DNA of 49,044 bases, taken from contig JAFDZL010000493.1 of NCBI GenBank assembly GCA_018266935.1, positions 1 to 49,044 of the forward strand. Reading direction: 5' to 3'. Below are positions 16,801 through 24,061 of the stretch, piece by piece. The DNA comes from Bacteroidota bacterium. Its GTDB lineage: Bacteria > Bacteroidota > Bacteroidia > Sphingobacteriales > Sphingobacteriaceae. Within the stretch, counting starts at the first letter, position 1. Every line of letters starts with the position of its first letter. A model generated the notes under the pieces. The model was not told where the DNA came from and did not search any database. It worked only from the letters and a program-made list of their open reading frames with translations. Made by a program: the position numbers and the translations under genes.

Positions 16801-17656
16801 AGAGTCCAATTCAATTGCCCTTGGTGAAATTTGCAAGGAATTAATATTTGGAATTGTTATTACAAAAAACAAAGACGAAGTAGTAAGTAATCAATCTTTG
16901 CCTGGATGGAAGCCATTTTTAGAGGGAAGAGATATTGGCCCTTTTTTCATAAAACCGGTTCACAATTTTATAAATTACAAACCCGAGCTTTTGCACCGGC
17001 CTCGCACGAAAGAAATTTTTGAAGTCCCTGAAAAAATATTGTTGCAGCGTATCACTGGTGGATCTCGGCCTTTGAAAGCGGCCTATGATAAAAACCAGTA
17101 TTATAATAAAGAGTCAATTAATAACTTGATTCTTCACGAATACAGTGGTTTTGACTATAAGTACATATTAGGGTTACTGAATTCAAAGTTAATTAACTGG
17201 TATTATTCAAATCAATTTACAAACGAATCCAAGCTAACAGTAAATCTTTCCAAAGAATATCTCTCCCAAATCCCAATTTACCCCGCTTCGTTTACTGAGC
17301 AAAAACCATTTGTTAAAATTGTCGACTACCTGTTATTTCTAAGCCAGCCAAATTTAAAACAGGTTGACGAGTATGTGCCAAATACTTATTTAATAAATCT
17401 TTTCTCTGAGATCCTGGACGCGATGGTCTTTGAGATTTATTTTAAGTATGATTTTGATAATGCCTCATTAAATTTCATTGGATTTGTAGAACATGATTTT
17501 TTCGACCTAAGTATCACCGACGAAAAAGAGAATATCCAAAAAATTCAGATTGTTTATCAGTTTTTACGGAACCAAGCCAATAAGATAAGGAACAACCTAA
17601 AACTAATGGACATCCGCGTTCCAGAGTTAGTAATGCCAATTAAAACTATCAGATAA
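13829..17656 (+). CDS. Type IIG-like restriction-modification protein (Eco57I-type methylase with N-terminal nuclease)
   Basis: A 1275-aa fused enzyme. An N-terminal PD-(D/E)xK nuclease-like region is suggested by Asp75 (GRNDLVIH) and Glu93-x-Lys95 (LLEVKHP). The SAM-binding motif I is DPAVGSGHF starting at Asp550. The catalytic adenine-methyltransferase motif NPPY starts at Asn842 (FDVIIGNPPYVF). A C-terminal target-recognition region contains 'GWKPFLEGRDIGPFF' and 'LLQRITGGSRP'. It should methylate adenine at a specific site and cut unmodified DNA. It is notably more A/T-rich than the mobilization genes, a sign of separate origin. The next gene encodes an AAA ATPase. A PglX-type role is an alternative, but no other BREX gene is present. 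Confidence 0.85.
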   Translation: MIIELISPKKALNKAYLKEKVSRIEIQNFKHNLKVLIGKINEKESEEHLKNLVSDFLKNTWYRDTNEINTKGRNDLVIHTGKSTTDPVGVLLEVKHPTNKAEMVSTDRINVKAFHELILYYLRERFENNNIHLRHLIFTNIYEWYIVDENWFERNIYRNTKLKKDFESWKVSGKDTRAFYDDIAKAHLNEISEHFQCAYFDIRDFKNIVDANDEQEDIKLIALYKLLSPVNLLKLPFANDSNSLDKSFYSELLHIIGLEEKKVRGRRLIQRKDKPSHASILENCIIQLEDRECINNIESLYEYGNKKADQVYAVALELTITWINRILFLKLLEAQLYQYHDNDRSYRFLNIASVRDYSELNTLFFQVLAQTPKKRHDHLKERYRKVPYLNSSLFERTELERKTIDIGSLLNDTYLDLATSTVLKDERGFRKNGSVLTLQYLFDFLDAYDFSSEGPEDIQEENKSLINASVLGLIFEKINGYKDGSFFTPGSITMFICRETIRKAVLRKFNEVYNLDCREFGDLKNYIASKYHAQNILEFNRTLNELKICDPAVGSGHFLVSALNEIITIKAELGILADTNGHRLGGYEIRAENDELIITYNDNTEIFQYKIRNHSINSEVQRVQKTIFHEKEAIIEQCLFGVDLNPNSVKICRLRLWIELLKNTYYTEDSGFSELETLPNIDINIKSGNSLISRFPINNKAINSFDSKYSIEEYKQAFHDYHRAESKTKRAEIEDLLRKIKSDYTSVINSRDPLIIRLSNLRGRHANLYNKVKIGDLFSKTKKSEVQPDLDKLELNIKKLETTIENIRKNQVFDRAFEWRLEFPDSMNHDGSFQGFDVIIGNPPYVFGGNEGITTIDKEYFKDHYITGKGKVNLFTLFIERSFELLVDGGQFAFVIPNTFLRVTSYHDARRHLIENYTVDTIVDLGDSVFEDAITTAIIIVANKATPNDDHKINISTQDNENSIGQRQLKNANYVIATNINDQKRITLDKIESNSIALGEICKELIFGIVITKNKDEVVSNQSLPGWKPFLEGRDIGPFFIKPVHNFINYKPELLHRPRTKEIFEVPEKILLQRITGGSRPLKAAYDKNQYYNKESINNLILHEYSGFDYKYILGLLNSKLINWYYSNQFTNESKLTVNLSKEYLSQIPIYPASFTEQKPFVKIVDYLLFLSQPNLKQVDEYVPNTYLINLFSEILDAMVFEIYFKYDFDNASLNFIGFVEHDFFDLSITDEKENIQKIQIVYQFLRNQANKIRNNLKLMDIRVPELVMPIKTIR

Positions 17657-17680
17657 ATGCCAATTAAAACTATCAGATAA
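17633..17680 (+). repeat. Perfect 24-bp tandem duplication at a gene junction
   Basis: Two identical 24-base units (17633-17656 and 17657-17680) follow each other without mismatch. The first encodes the last residues MPIKTIR plus the stop of the restriction protein. The second repeats an ATG, the same seven codons and a stop that overlaps the ATG of the ATPase gene (TAATG). With a single unit the two genes would overlap directly; the duplication inserts an in-frame seven-codon mini-ORF between them. Confidence 0.9.
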
Positions 17681-19515
17681 TGCACAAAGTCCATAAAGTC
17701 TGCCTTAAAAATTTTAAATATTTTTTTGGTGAAACTGCATTAGTAATTGATTCAAAAAATCTACTGATCTACGGAGAAAATGGCTCTGGAAAAAGTTCAA
17801 TCTATTGGGCATTATACACTTTCCTACATAGCGTTTTCAAGCCAGATGACCGGGATATCCAAAAATATTTTGAACATGCAAATGATCAAAGCCTTTTAAA
17901 TCGATTTGCAGCTCCAAACGAAACTGGCTCAATAATAATTGAGTTTATTGACGAAACGGCGACGGTTATTACAAAGACACTCTCCTATTTGTCGATCAAT
18001 ACAAAATCGGGAACATTAGTCAAAGAGGCCGCAGCATCAAGCGACTTTATCAATTACAGAATATTGTCTCGTCTTTATGATTTTACCAATCGTGAAAAAA
18101 TAGATCTTTTCCCTCTATTTGTAAGGGAAATCTTGATGTTTATAAACTTCTCAGTTGAGTTGGCCCCTGGCGTTACCAACGCCGCTGACTGGTGGGCGTT
18201 TCTGGAACCCGGACAGCAACCAAAAAGTAATATAAACACTCCGGAATATCAGGATTTCCAGAGCAAGATGGCGACATTCAATCAGGAGTTGAATAATTAT
18301 TTGCTTTCAATTCTTCAAACGGCAAATGAGTATCTTCAAAATGAGTTCAAGCAAGATTTGCGAATTGGATTCGCTTTTTTGCCCGGCACTTACAATCAGT
18401 TTGAAGATGGAAGTACAACAAAAAGAAATCATAAAACTATACGTCCAAAAATTCTTTTGAACGTAGAATACCAAGATCCAAGACCAGGAGGCACAAGCTT
18501 TAATTTAGGGCGACCGCAATCCTTTCTTAATGAAGCAAAGTTGACAGCTATAGCATTATCGATCAGATTTGCGATTTTAGAACAAAAAAATATTGCTAAT
18601 GCTACTAAGATCTTGGTCCTTGATGACCTGCTCATCAGTCTCGATATGAGCAATCGTGAAATCGTTCTGGAAATAATATTAAAAAGATTTACAGCCTACC
18701 AAATCATTCTTTTAACACATGACCGTTCATTCTTTGAATTGGCGAAACATAAAGCAAAAAGGGCTGGTATCGTCGAATGGCTATACTATGAGATGTACGA
18801 GTCACAAGTTAATGGAACTCCCCAACCTTTTATCAAAGCCTCAGATACATATTTAGAGAAAGCAAAGGCAAACTTCTATGAAAAGGAATATGAAATTGCC
18901 GGCAACTTTTTACGTAAACAGGCCGAAGCATTTTGCAAGTCATTTTTACCACGCAAACTTCAATTTAAAGACGATCTCAGTCCTAGGGACTTAAGTGAAA
19001 TGATTAATCAGTGTGTAAAATATGGAGGGGAATGCGGATTAACTACTGATGTATTTAAAGATTTGGATGGTCATCGTAAATTTGTTCTGAACCCAGCGAG
19101 CCATGATAGTTATGGCGTTGCGAAATTCAATCACGAAGTCGGAAATTGCATTCGCACTTTCGAAAAACTCTCTGAGTTACGATTTGATACTACCATCCCA
19201 ATTGGCGAAAAATTTGAATTCGAAATTACAGGTGACTCGGACGGTGCGTTGTATAAATTTGAGATTACGCTAGATGAACCGGCAATCTTAATCAAGGAGC
19301 CTGGAGAGGATAGCGTTTTAAGTAAGGTTAAATTTGGTCACAAGATGTATAGGAACGGCGTTCAGAAATATGACTGGACGTACACCAGAAGCACGATCGG
19401 TAGTTTCTATAAGAAATTTTATGACAAATCTGATAAAGCCAAGTCGGCAGACTATTGGGATGAAGTTGTCCAGGTTTCGACTGGACAAAAAATGCAAACC
19501 TTGCGTATTTACTAA
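17680..19515 (+). CDS. AAA-family ATPase (RecF/SMC-like) coupled to the restriction protein
   Basis: A 611-aa P-loop ATPase. Walker A is GENGSGKSS at residues 32-40, preceded by 'VCLKNFKYFFGETALVID', the usual N-terminus of RecF/SMC-like ABC ATPases. Walker B is 'ILVLDDLLISLDMSNR' near 309-324, followed by an H-loop-like 'ILLTHDRSFF'. There is no long coiled coil. A helical region follows (YLEKAKANFYEKEYEIAGNF), then a C-terminal beta-rich part. The start overlaps the stop of the second tandem unit (TAATG), so it is translated with the restriction gene. It probably senses DNA or DNA ends, or controls the nuclease, by analogy with ATPases paired with restriction enzymes. Confidence 0.8.
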   Translation: MHKVHKVCLKNFKYFFGETALVIDSKNLLIYGENGSGKSSIYWALYTFLHSVFKPDDRDIQKYFEHANDQSLLNRFAAPNETGSIIIEFIDETATVITKTLSYLSINTKSGTLVKEAAASSDFINYRILSRLYDFTNREKIDLFPLFVREILMFINFSVELAPGVTNAADWWAFLEPGQQPKSNINTPEYQDFQSKMATFNQELNNYLLSILQTANEYLQNEFKQDLRIGFAFLPGTYNQFEDGSTTKRNHKTIRPKILLNVEYQDPRPGGTSFNLGRPQSFLNEAKLTAIALSIRFAILEQKNIANATKILVLDDLLISLDMSNREIVLEIILKRFTAYQIILLTHDRSFFELAKHKAKRAGIVEWLYYEMYESQVNGTPQPFIKASDTYLEKAKANFYEKEYEIAGNFLRKQAEAFCKSFLPRKLQFKDDLSPRDLSEMINQCVKYGGECGLTTDVFKDLDGHRKFVLNPASHDSYGVAKFNHEVGNCIRTFEKLSELRFDTTIPIGEKFEFEITGDSDGALYKFEITLDEPAILIKEPGEDSVLSKVKFGHKMYRNGVQKYDWTYTRSTIGSFYKKFYDKSDKAKSADYWDEVVQVSTGQKMQTLRIY

Positions 19516-19533
19516 AATTTACCGCTTTGCTAT

Positions 19534-19845
19534 TTATCTTTCACCTGATTTACGAACAATATCAGGGACCGTAGTGACCAATGATCGAAATATCAGCGGC
19601 GCTGAAAGTCCGACGTGGAAATAAACGATTTTGTTGAGTTTTTGCGTATCGTCAAAATACACAAACCCGAGTATTGCGCTCAGGCTAAGATTAAATAAAA
19701 TAACCAAATAATACTCAACAGATCGAAAATCGGGTCGCCTGTCTGGCGGCGCTGAGAGAGCATCAATCAAATTCAAAAGTTGAAGGGCGACGCCACCGAG
19801 TAAACAAAGGTAAACAGATTGAGGAATTGCCATAAGTTTAATCAA
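19534..19845 (-). CDS. Small three-helix membrane protein ending the Argonaute operon
   Basis: A 103-aa protein with three likely membrane segments: about residues 9-29 (QSVYLCLLGGVALQLLNLID), 43-64 (VEYYLVILFNLSLSAILGFV) and 74-94 (VYFHVGLSAPLIFRSLVTTV). There is no signal-peptidase site and no known family. Its start overlaps the end of the 90-aa gene by 8 bases. It is the last gene of the operon and faces the ATPase stop with only 18 bases between them. Small membrane proteins at the end of defence operons often act as effectors or inhibitors, but here that is a guess. Confidence 0.7.
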   Translation of the reverse strand: MIKLMAIPQSVYLCLLGGVALQLLNLIDALSAPPDRRPDFRSVEYYLVILFNLSLSAILGFVYFDDTQKLNKIVYFHVGLSAPLIFRSLVTTVPDIVRKSGER

Positions 19846-20110
19846 TTCGATTTTTAAATGCCCCCAGAACTTTATCCATTAACGGAGCCTTGTGACGAAA
19901 AAGAGTCCGCGATGTGTACAATGGCTCGCCATGTTTCATTCTGTATGATGAGCGAACGAAATCTCCTGAAGTCATGATTATCTCTGCAACGGTTGTAGCA
20001 TCAATTTTTGTGGCTTTGGATATTTCCTCGAGAGTCTTCCAGTAGTCATCATCCTGCGAGTCAAAAAAGTTCAGGATCAAATTCTTATCACTTTCTAGTT
20101 TTGTTTCCAT
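19838..20110 (-). CDS. Small winged-helix-like protein of the Argonaute operon (90 aa)
   Basis: No family is recognised with certainty. The order of elements suggests a winged helix: helix 'DKNLILNFFDSQ', helix-turn-helix 'WKTLEEISKATKIDATTVAEII', then wing strands 'VRSSYRMKHGEPLYTSRTLF' and a C-terminal helix. The protein could bind DNA or another operon product. It lies 11 bases after the metallopeptidase gene and overlaps the membrane-protein gene by 8 bases, so the three are co-translated. Confidence 0.7.
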   Translation of the reverse strand: METKLESDKNLILNFFDSQDDDYWKTLEEISKATKIDATTVAEIIMTSGDFVRSSYRMKHGEPLYTSRTLFRHKAPLMDKVLGAFKNRID

Positions 20111-20121
20111 TTGGTTGACGT

Positions 20122-21255
20122 TTACAAGATTTGTTTAAAAGCAGCTACGGCTGTCCTTTCCCATTCGTAAAATTCAATCGGATTGGTCCAGAATTGTTGC
20201 CACGAATCGTTTAATAAGCGATTAACCTTATCACTTGGTGCTGATGTTGCTAGCTGACAGCCGATTTGCTTTAAGCCTGTAAAGCAAAATTCTGCTGCGC
20301 TTTTTAGCAAGGATTCCGGGTAAGCAATTGAATATTCTTCAGTTCGTTTTTGACCAATAATCTCAATAAATTCATCCCATTTGGCTTTAATATCCACCGC
20401 ATCTTCCTCAAAGCCAAGTTGTTCCAGGGCTAAAATACAGCACCGCATACGCGCATCCGCGGCCGGATGTGTTGACATTTCATAAGCTGGTGTTTTAAAT
20501 ACATCCCAGGCCATTTTCGTACACATATGCAAATTCGACCAAAGATAGGCAGGCCCCAATGTGTAGGTGGCAAACAAATCACAGAAAAACTCAACCGACC
20601 ATTTTTCCACCCAGGAGTCTTTATAGATGTAAATTGGATCGTAACCGCCTGAATCCAATTTATTCATCTCCCTTCTTTTGATTTCCTCTTCGAAATGTTT
20701 CCTGACAGCCAGGTTGAAATAACCAAGATTATTTTGAAAGGGTTCAACTTTTGGATTATCCCGTTCTATCAATGGATGACCAAGTTCGTGGTAAAGGTCC
20801 GGGATATGCAAGACAAATTCGGATTCTAGTAGCGGTATGCAAATCAATCCATAGTCGGGGTAAATATGATAGTAATTTTGAGAAAGACACGATGCAACCG
20901 GTGGCGGCAAAGGATAATTAACCTCGTTGCAAATTTCTTGTACTAACTTATTGACAAAGTCATCGTCGTCCGATTTTCTGTTCAAAGCGGCAATCACGAT
21001 ATTTTCAATCTTGGATAGAAAAAACGAAAGCTGCTTAAATCTCGTAAATTTTGACTTAAGGTTTTTAGGATCGCAATAGTCTGAATCAGCTAAAAGATTG
21101 TCAAGATCATCAATAATTCGCCCTATCTCATCGTTGGCAAAATTAGCTAACGACGCAAAATGTGTCCCCAAAGTCCTTGAGCCAGGAATTTTAGTCATTA
21201 AAGCCCTTCCCTTGCCTATTGCTTCCCTAATTGCGCCGTTGATGTAGTTGACCAT
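20122..21255 (-). CDS. Zinc metallopeptidase-like protein (HELGH) in the Argonaute operon
   Basis: A 377-aa protein with a zincin signature. HELGH is at residues 156-160, with glutamate/aspartate candidates for the third zinc ligand in EFFCD at 222-226 and the block 'STHPAADAR' at 261-269. The H-E-x-x-H ... E-x-x-x-D ... H-P-x-x-x-R order recalls M48-type gluzincins. The N-terminal 110 residues are helical. There is no signal peptide or membrane anchor, so it would act in the cytoplasm. Its start directly abuts the stop of the 121-aa gene. It could process a partner protein on activation, but the substrate is unknown and I do not know a named family for it. Confidence 0.75.
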   Translation of the reverse strand: MVNYINGAIREAIGKGRALMTKIPGSRTLGTHFASLANFANDEIGRIIDDLDNLLADSDYCDPKNLKSKFTRFKQLSFFLSKIENIVIAALNRKSDDDDFVNKLVQEICNEVNYPLPPPVASCLSQNYYHIYPDYGLICIPLLESEFVLHIPDLYHELGHPLIERDNPKVEPFQNNLGYFNLAVRKHFEEEIKRREMNKLDSGGYDPIYIYKDSWVEKWSVEFFCDLFATYTLGPAYLWSNLHMCTKMAWDVFKTPAYEMSTHPAADARMRCCILALEQLGFEEDAVDIKAKWDEFIEIIGQKRTEEYSIAYPESLLKSAAEFCFTGLKQIGCQLATSAPSDKVNRLLNDSWQQFWTNPIEFYEWERTAVAAFKQIL

Positions 21256-21621
21256 TTATTCGCCAATTATCTTTGATAATGCTTGACTATTTTCAGTATC
21301 CAGTATGTCAGCAAGGAACTCTATTTTTGGCAAATAGCCACCGACATTACCGCTTTCGATATCGTTTATGACCAACTGCAGATAATTTCCAAAATCTTTG
21401 GTAGTCGGACGAAGTTCTCGTTCCACAATATTTGATAATAACTGAAACTGTGGTTGTGCGTTATTCTCGTCTTTTAGCTTGGCTATGAATTCAATTAATT
21501 GTCCTTTTTGGCCGTCTTCGATGTCTTCATTTATTCTTACTCTGACAACAAAATCATTTAAAAGATCAAGGTATTTACCTGTGATCCTAAAGGTATTGGT
21601 ATTTAATCCGATGCTACTCAT
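21256..21621 (-). CDS. Hypothetical helical protein downstream of Argonaute (121 aa)
   Basis: I do not recognise a family. The protein appears alpha-helical and acidic, without Cys/His clusters, signal peptide or membrane segments ('NDFVVRVRINEDIEDGQKGQ', 'NYLQLVINDIESGNVGGYLP', 'IEFLADILDTENSQALSKII'). It sits 10 bases after the Argonaute stop and its own stop touches the start of the metallopeptidase gene. That tight packing implies co-expression. It may link Argonaute and the peptidase or be the peptidase's substrate or adaptor, which is inference only. Confidence 0.7.
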   Translation of the reverse strand: MSSIGLNTNTFRITGKYLDLLNDFVVRVRINEDIEDGQKGQLIEFIAKLKDENNAQPQFQLLSNIVERELRPTTKDFGNYLQLVINDIESGNVGGYLPKIEFLADILDTENSQALSKIIGE

Positions 21622-21631
21622 TTTATTGTCT

Positions 21632-24061
21632 TTAAAAGTTAACTGATTTTAAGATCTCCAATGATTCAAAGTCAAAATCACTTCCAAGGATATTTATTCG
21701 ACGATCTGTTATTCTGATTGTTATCGGAAACCTTGAACAATCATCAGGCTTGCTATATGGGAGGCAAGACAGGTAATATAAGTCCTTTAATATTTTTTCA
21801 AACTCCATATCACCAGTATTGTATTTTACATATAGCGGAATTGAAGTCCCTTGATGCTTAAATTCACGACCCGTCGTACACAAAAACGCTTCTCGTGAAT
21901 TAATCATTACATAAGAGCCAATCTCAGGATTCAACACTTTTCCATTATCGTTACGCACAGATCTCATATCAAAATTTTCAGTAACCTCAAAAAGCCGAAA
22001 CGGAATAACAGAGTGTTTGGGAATTTCTACAATATTTACCGAGCAAGTCATCGAAACAATCCCCTTCTCTTTCAAAGTATTTATCGCCTGCATGATGCCC
22101 TCTTTTTCTCTTTGAAAAAGGCGGCCATCGCGATGAATGACGACTGTTTCAATTGCATAGCCCAGGTGCCTCTTTAATAGAATGATGTTGGGGACGAGCA
22201 TCTTTACCATTTGAGCAACAGTAAGCCGTTCCTTGTTGCTTGACTTGTCGAGCCTTGTTAGAATGTTTTTTGAATACTTATCGACGAATGTGACGCCTGC
22301 AATTTGCTTTTTCACATCGATTCCAATTGTTAAATCGGCATTCAAAGGTGTATTTAGTACAAATGGCCAACGTTCATTATTTAATAGCACCTGGTTAATT
22401 GCGACTCCTAAAACATATCTACGATATTTCCCTTCACTCTCTCTTCTGAGTTGATATGTACCACTACCATTCATTGACCGATAGACAAAACACTCCTCTA
22501 ATGTCTCGGTGTGCATGATGCTTGCAGTCATATTGTGCTCACTTAAGCACTCAGACACCACCAAGGCAGCCAACTGGTCATGCTGACGTTTTATCCTTTC
22601 TACATTAGACGGTAACATGACAACTGCATAACCACCTTTTTTATCGTTAACCGTTTCCTTAATTTGTTTGAGAATCTCAAATCCTATATCTACGGAATCC
22701 TTTTTGTTTCTGTTATCATAAACGACAACTTGAGGGTCCCAACCAACTTCACTTGGATGCATTTTATTAACTTGTTCAACCAGATGTGACAAAAAGTGTT
22801 CTCGATTCCCATACATATGAAAAATTGTCTCAGGAACAACGAAATACTGTTTTTGAAAGGTTGCAACCGTGTAACAACCTTTATCCATCAATAATGCTTT
22901 TCGCGCTTTCCCCAGGTCTTTCATGGTTGTAAAGGTCGCATCTCCAAGATTGGGATTTACAGTCAATAAAGCATCTCCACCAAAAAGTGTATCGGGCACC
23001 TCAAATTTCTTTTTTTCAATGATTACTGGAGTGTCATCAAATTCAAGCTTGATATTTCCAAATCTTATATTCTTAAAGAAGCGGCTAAATGCTGAACGAA
23101 TAAATAGTCTCCTATAAAACGGATCCAAAATTGATTGTCTATGAATCTTACTTACTTTTCGATCTTCGGTATCAAAAACTTGGTAACAGAGGCCAGCTAT
23201 CGCGTGACGCTCCTCATTATCATTTGTCTTATAAGTTAAAGCCGAAGCATTATCAGGTAATTTTGCTACCTCTGGCGGCATAGCTCTTCCAAATTTCGAT
23301 CTAACATCCTCTAGTAGTGTTACAATCTTGTTATCTCCACGTCTTGGGAATTTAAGCTGTGTCGCATTGAGATCATTAAATCTTACCGACCGAAGCTCAT
23401 ACTTTTGATTTCCATAACGATAAATATAATGAGGTTTTGATCCTCCCAATTTTTCAAACTCTCTGCGTGTAACGTTGACATTAAGCGGTTCTTGAGAAAC
23501 ATATTTCTTAGTAACGTCAATCGAGACGCCCAGCCCGCCGTTTGGTATTTCTACAACACGTGCAAAGAAACCATTGTAGATACTTATCCCATTGACAACT
23601 TTATATGCCTCTTGATTGAAAAATGCGTCTCCAGATGTTGGTTGCCATAAAGTCGGTAGGTCATTTAAATTTGACTGTATATCAAATTGAAGAAATCGCA
23701 AAACGATTTCTTTAACTGAATGATACTTTGCAAAATCAATAGGAAAAGACTCATTTACTTGTTTGAAGTAAACGATTTCACTCCGTTTTACAAGGAATTC
23801 AGAAGGAATACTGGCAATCACTTGTTTTTCGTCTCTCACAACCAAAAACGGCTTATTTTGCCGATGAATTACGGTAACCGGATGCTTCAATTTGTATGAG
23901 AGCGTCTCAATAATAAATTGAATGTTGTTATCGTAGTCGTCATCTACATCGCGCAAACCGATTATTTCAAACAGCACATAGTTTGCTGACAACTGATGCA
24001 AATTTTTTATAGGAAAAACATCGGTCTCGTATTCTCCAATATTAGTTCGACATTGTTGCAT
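21632..24061 (-). CDS. ago: Prokaryotic Argonaute (long form, PIWI acidic residues present)
   Basis: An 809-aa Argonaute. The N-terminal half would hold the N, L1, PAZ and L2 parts, though PAZ is not clear by eye. The MID region is around 475-525. The PIWI domain spans about 570-809, with Asp582 in 'LTIGIDVKKQIAGVTFVDK', a possible glutamate finger at Glu611, Asp645 in 'VVIHRDGRLFQ' and Asp786 in 'FPITIRITDR'. That fits a DEDD catalytic tetrad, so target cleavage is predicted. The usual Y/K...Q guide 5'-phosphate motif in MID is not obvious. The length fits long pAgos; Sphingobacteriaceae Argonautes of this size have been studied. Its start overlaps the nuclease gene by 20 bases. Whether guides and targets are DNA or RNA cannot be told. 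Confidence 0.9.
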   Translation of the reverse strand: MQQCRTNIGEYETDVFPIKNLHQLSANYVLFEIIGLRDVDDDYDNNIQFIIETLSYKLKHPVTVIHRQNKPFLVVRDEKQVIASIPSEFLVKRSEIVYFKQVNESFPIDFAKYHSVKEIVLRFLQFDIQSNLNDLPTLWQPTSGDAFFNQEAYKVVNGISIYNGFFARVVEIPNGGLGVSIDVTKKYVSQEPLNVNVTRREFEKLGGSKPHYIYRYGNQKYELRSVRFNDLNATQLKFPRRGDNKIVTLLEDVRSKFGRAMPPEVAKLPDNASALTYKTNDNEERHAIAGLCYQVFDTEDRKVSKIHRQSILDPFYRRLFIRSAFSRFFKNIRFGNIKLEFDDTPVIIEKKKFEVPDTLFGGDALLTVNPNLGDATFTTMKDLGKARKALLMDKGCYTVATFQKQYFVVPETIFHMYGNREHFLSHLVEQVNKMHPSEVGWDPQVVVYDNRNKKDSVDIGFEILKQIKETVNDKKGGYAVVMLPSNVERIKRQHDQLAALVVSECLSEHNMTASIMHTETLEECFVYRSMNGSGTYQLRRESEGKYRRYVLGVAINQVLLNNERWPFVLNTPLNADLTIGIDVKKQIAGVTFVDKYSKNILTRLDKSSNKERLTVAQMVKMLVPNIILLKRHLGYAIETVVIHRDGRLFQREKEGIMQAINTLKEKGIVSMTCSVNIVEIPKHSVIPFRLFEVTENFDMRSVRNDNGKVLNPEIGSYVMINSREAFLCTTGREFKHQGTSIPLYVKYNTGDMEFEKILKDLYYLSCLPYSKPDDCSRFPITIRITDRRINILGSDFDFESLEILKSVNF

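Noticed and set aside
13829-17656. BREX PglX
   Set aside because: The NPPY methylase resembles PglX in size, but no brxC, pglZ or other BREX gene is present; a PD-(D/E)xK-like motif at the N-terminus fits type IIG better.
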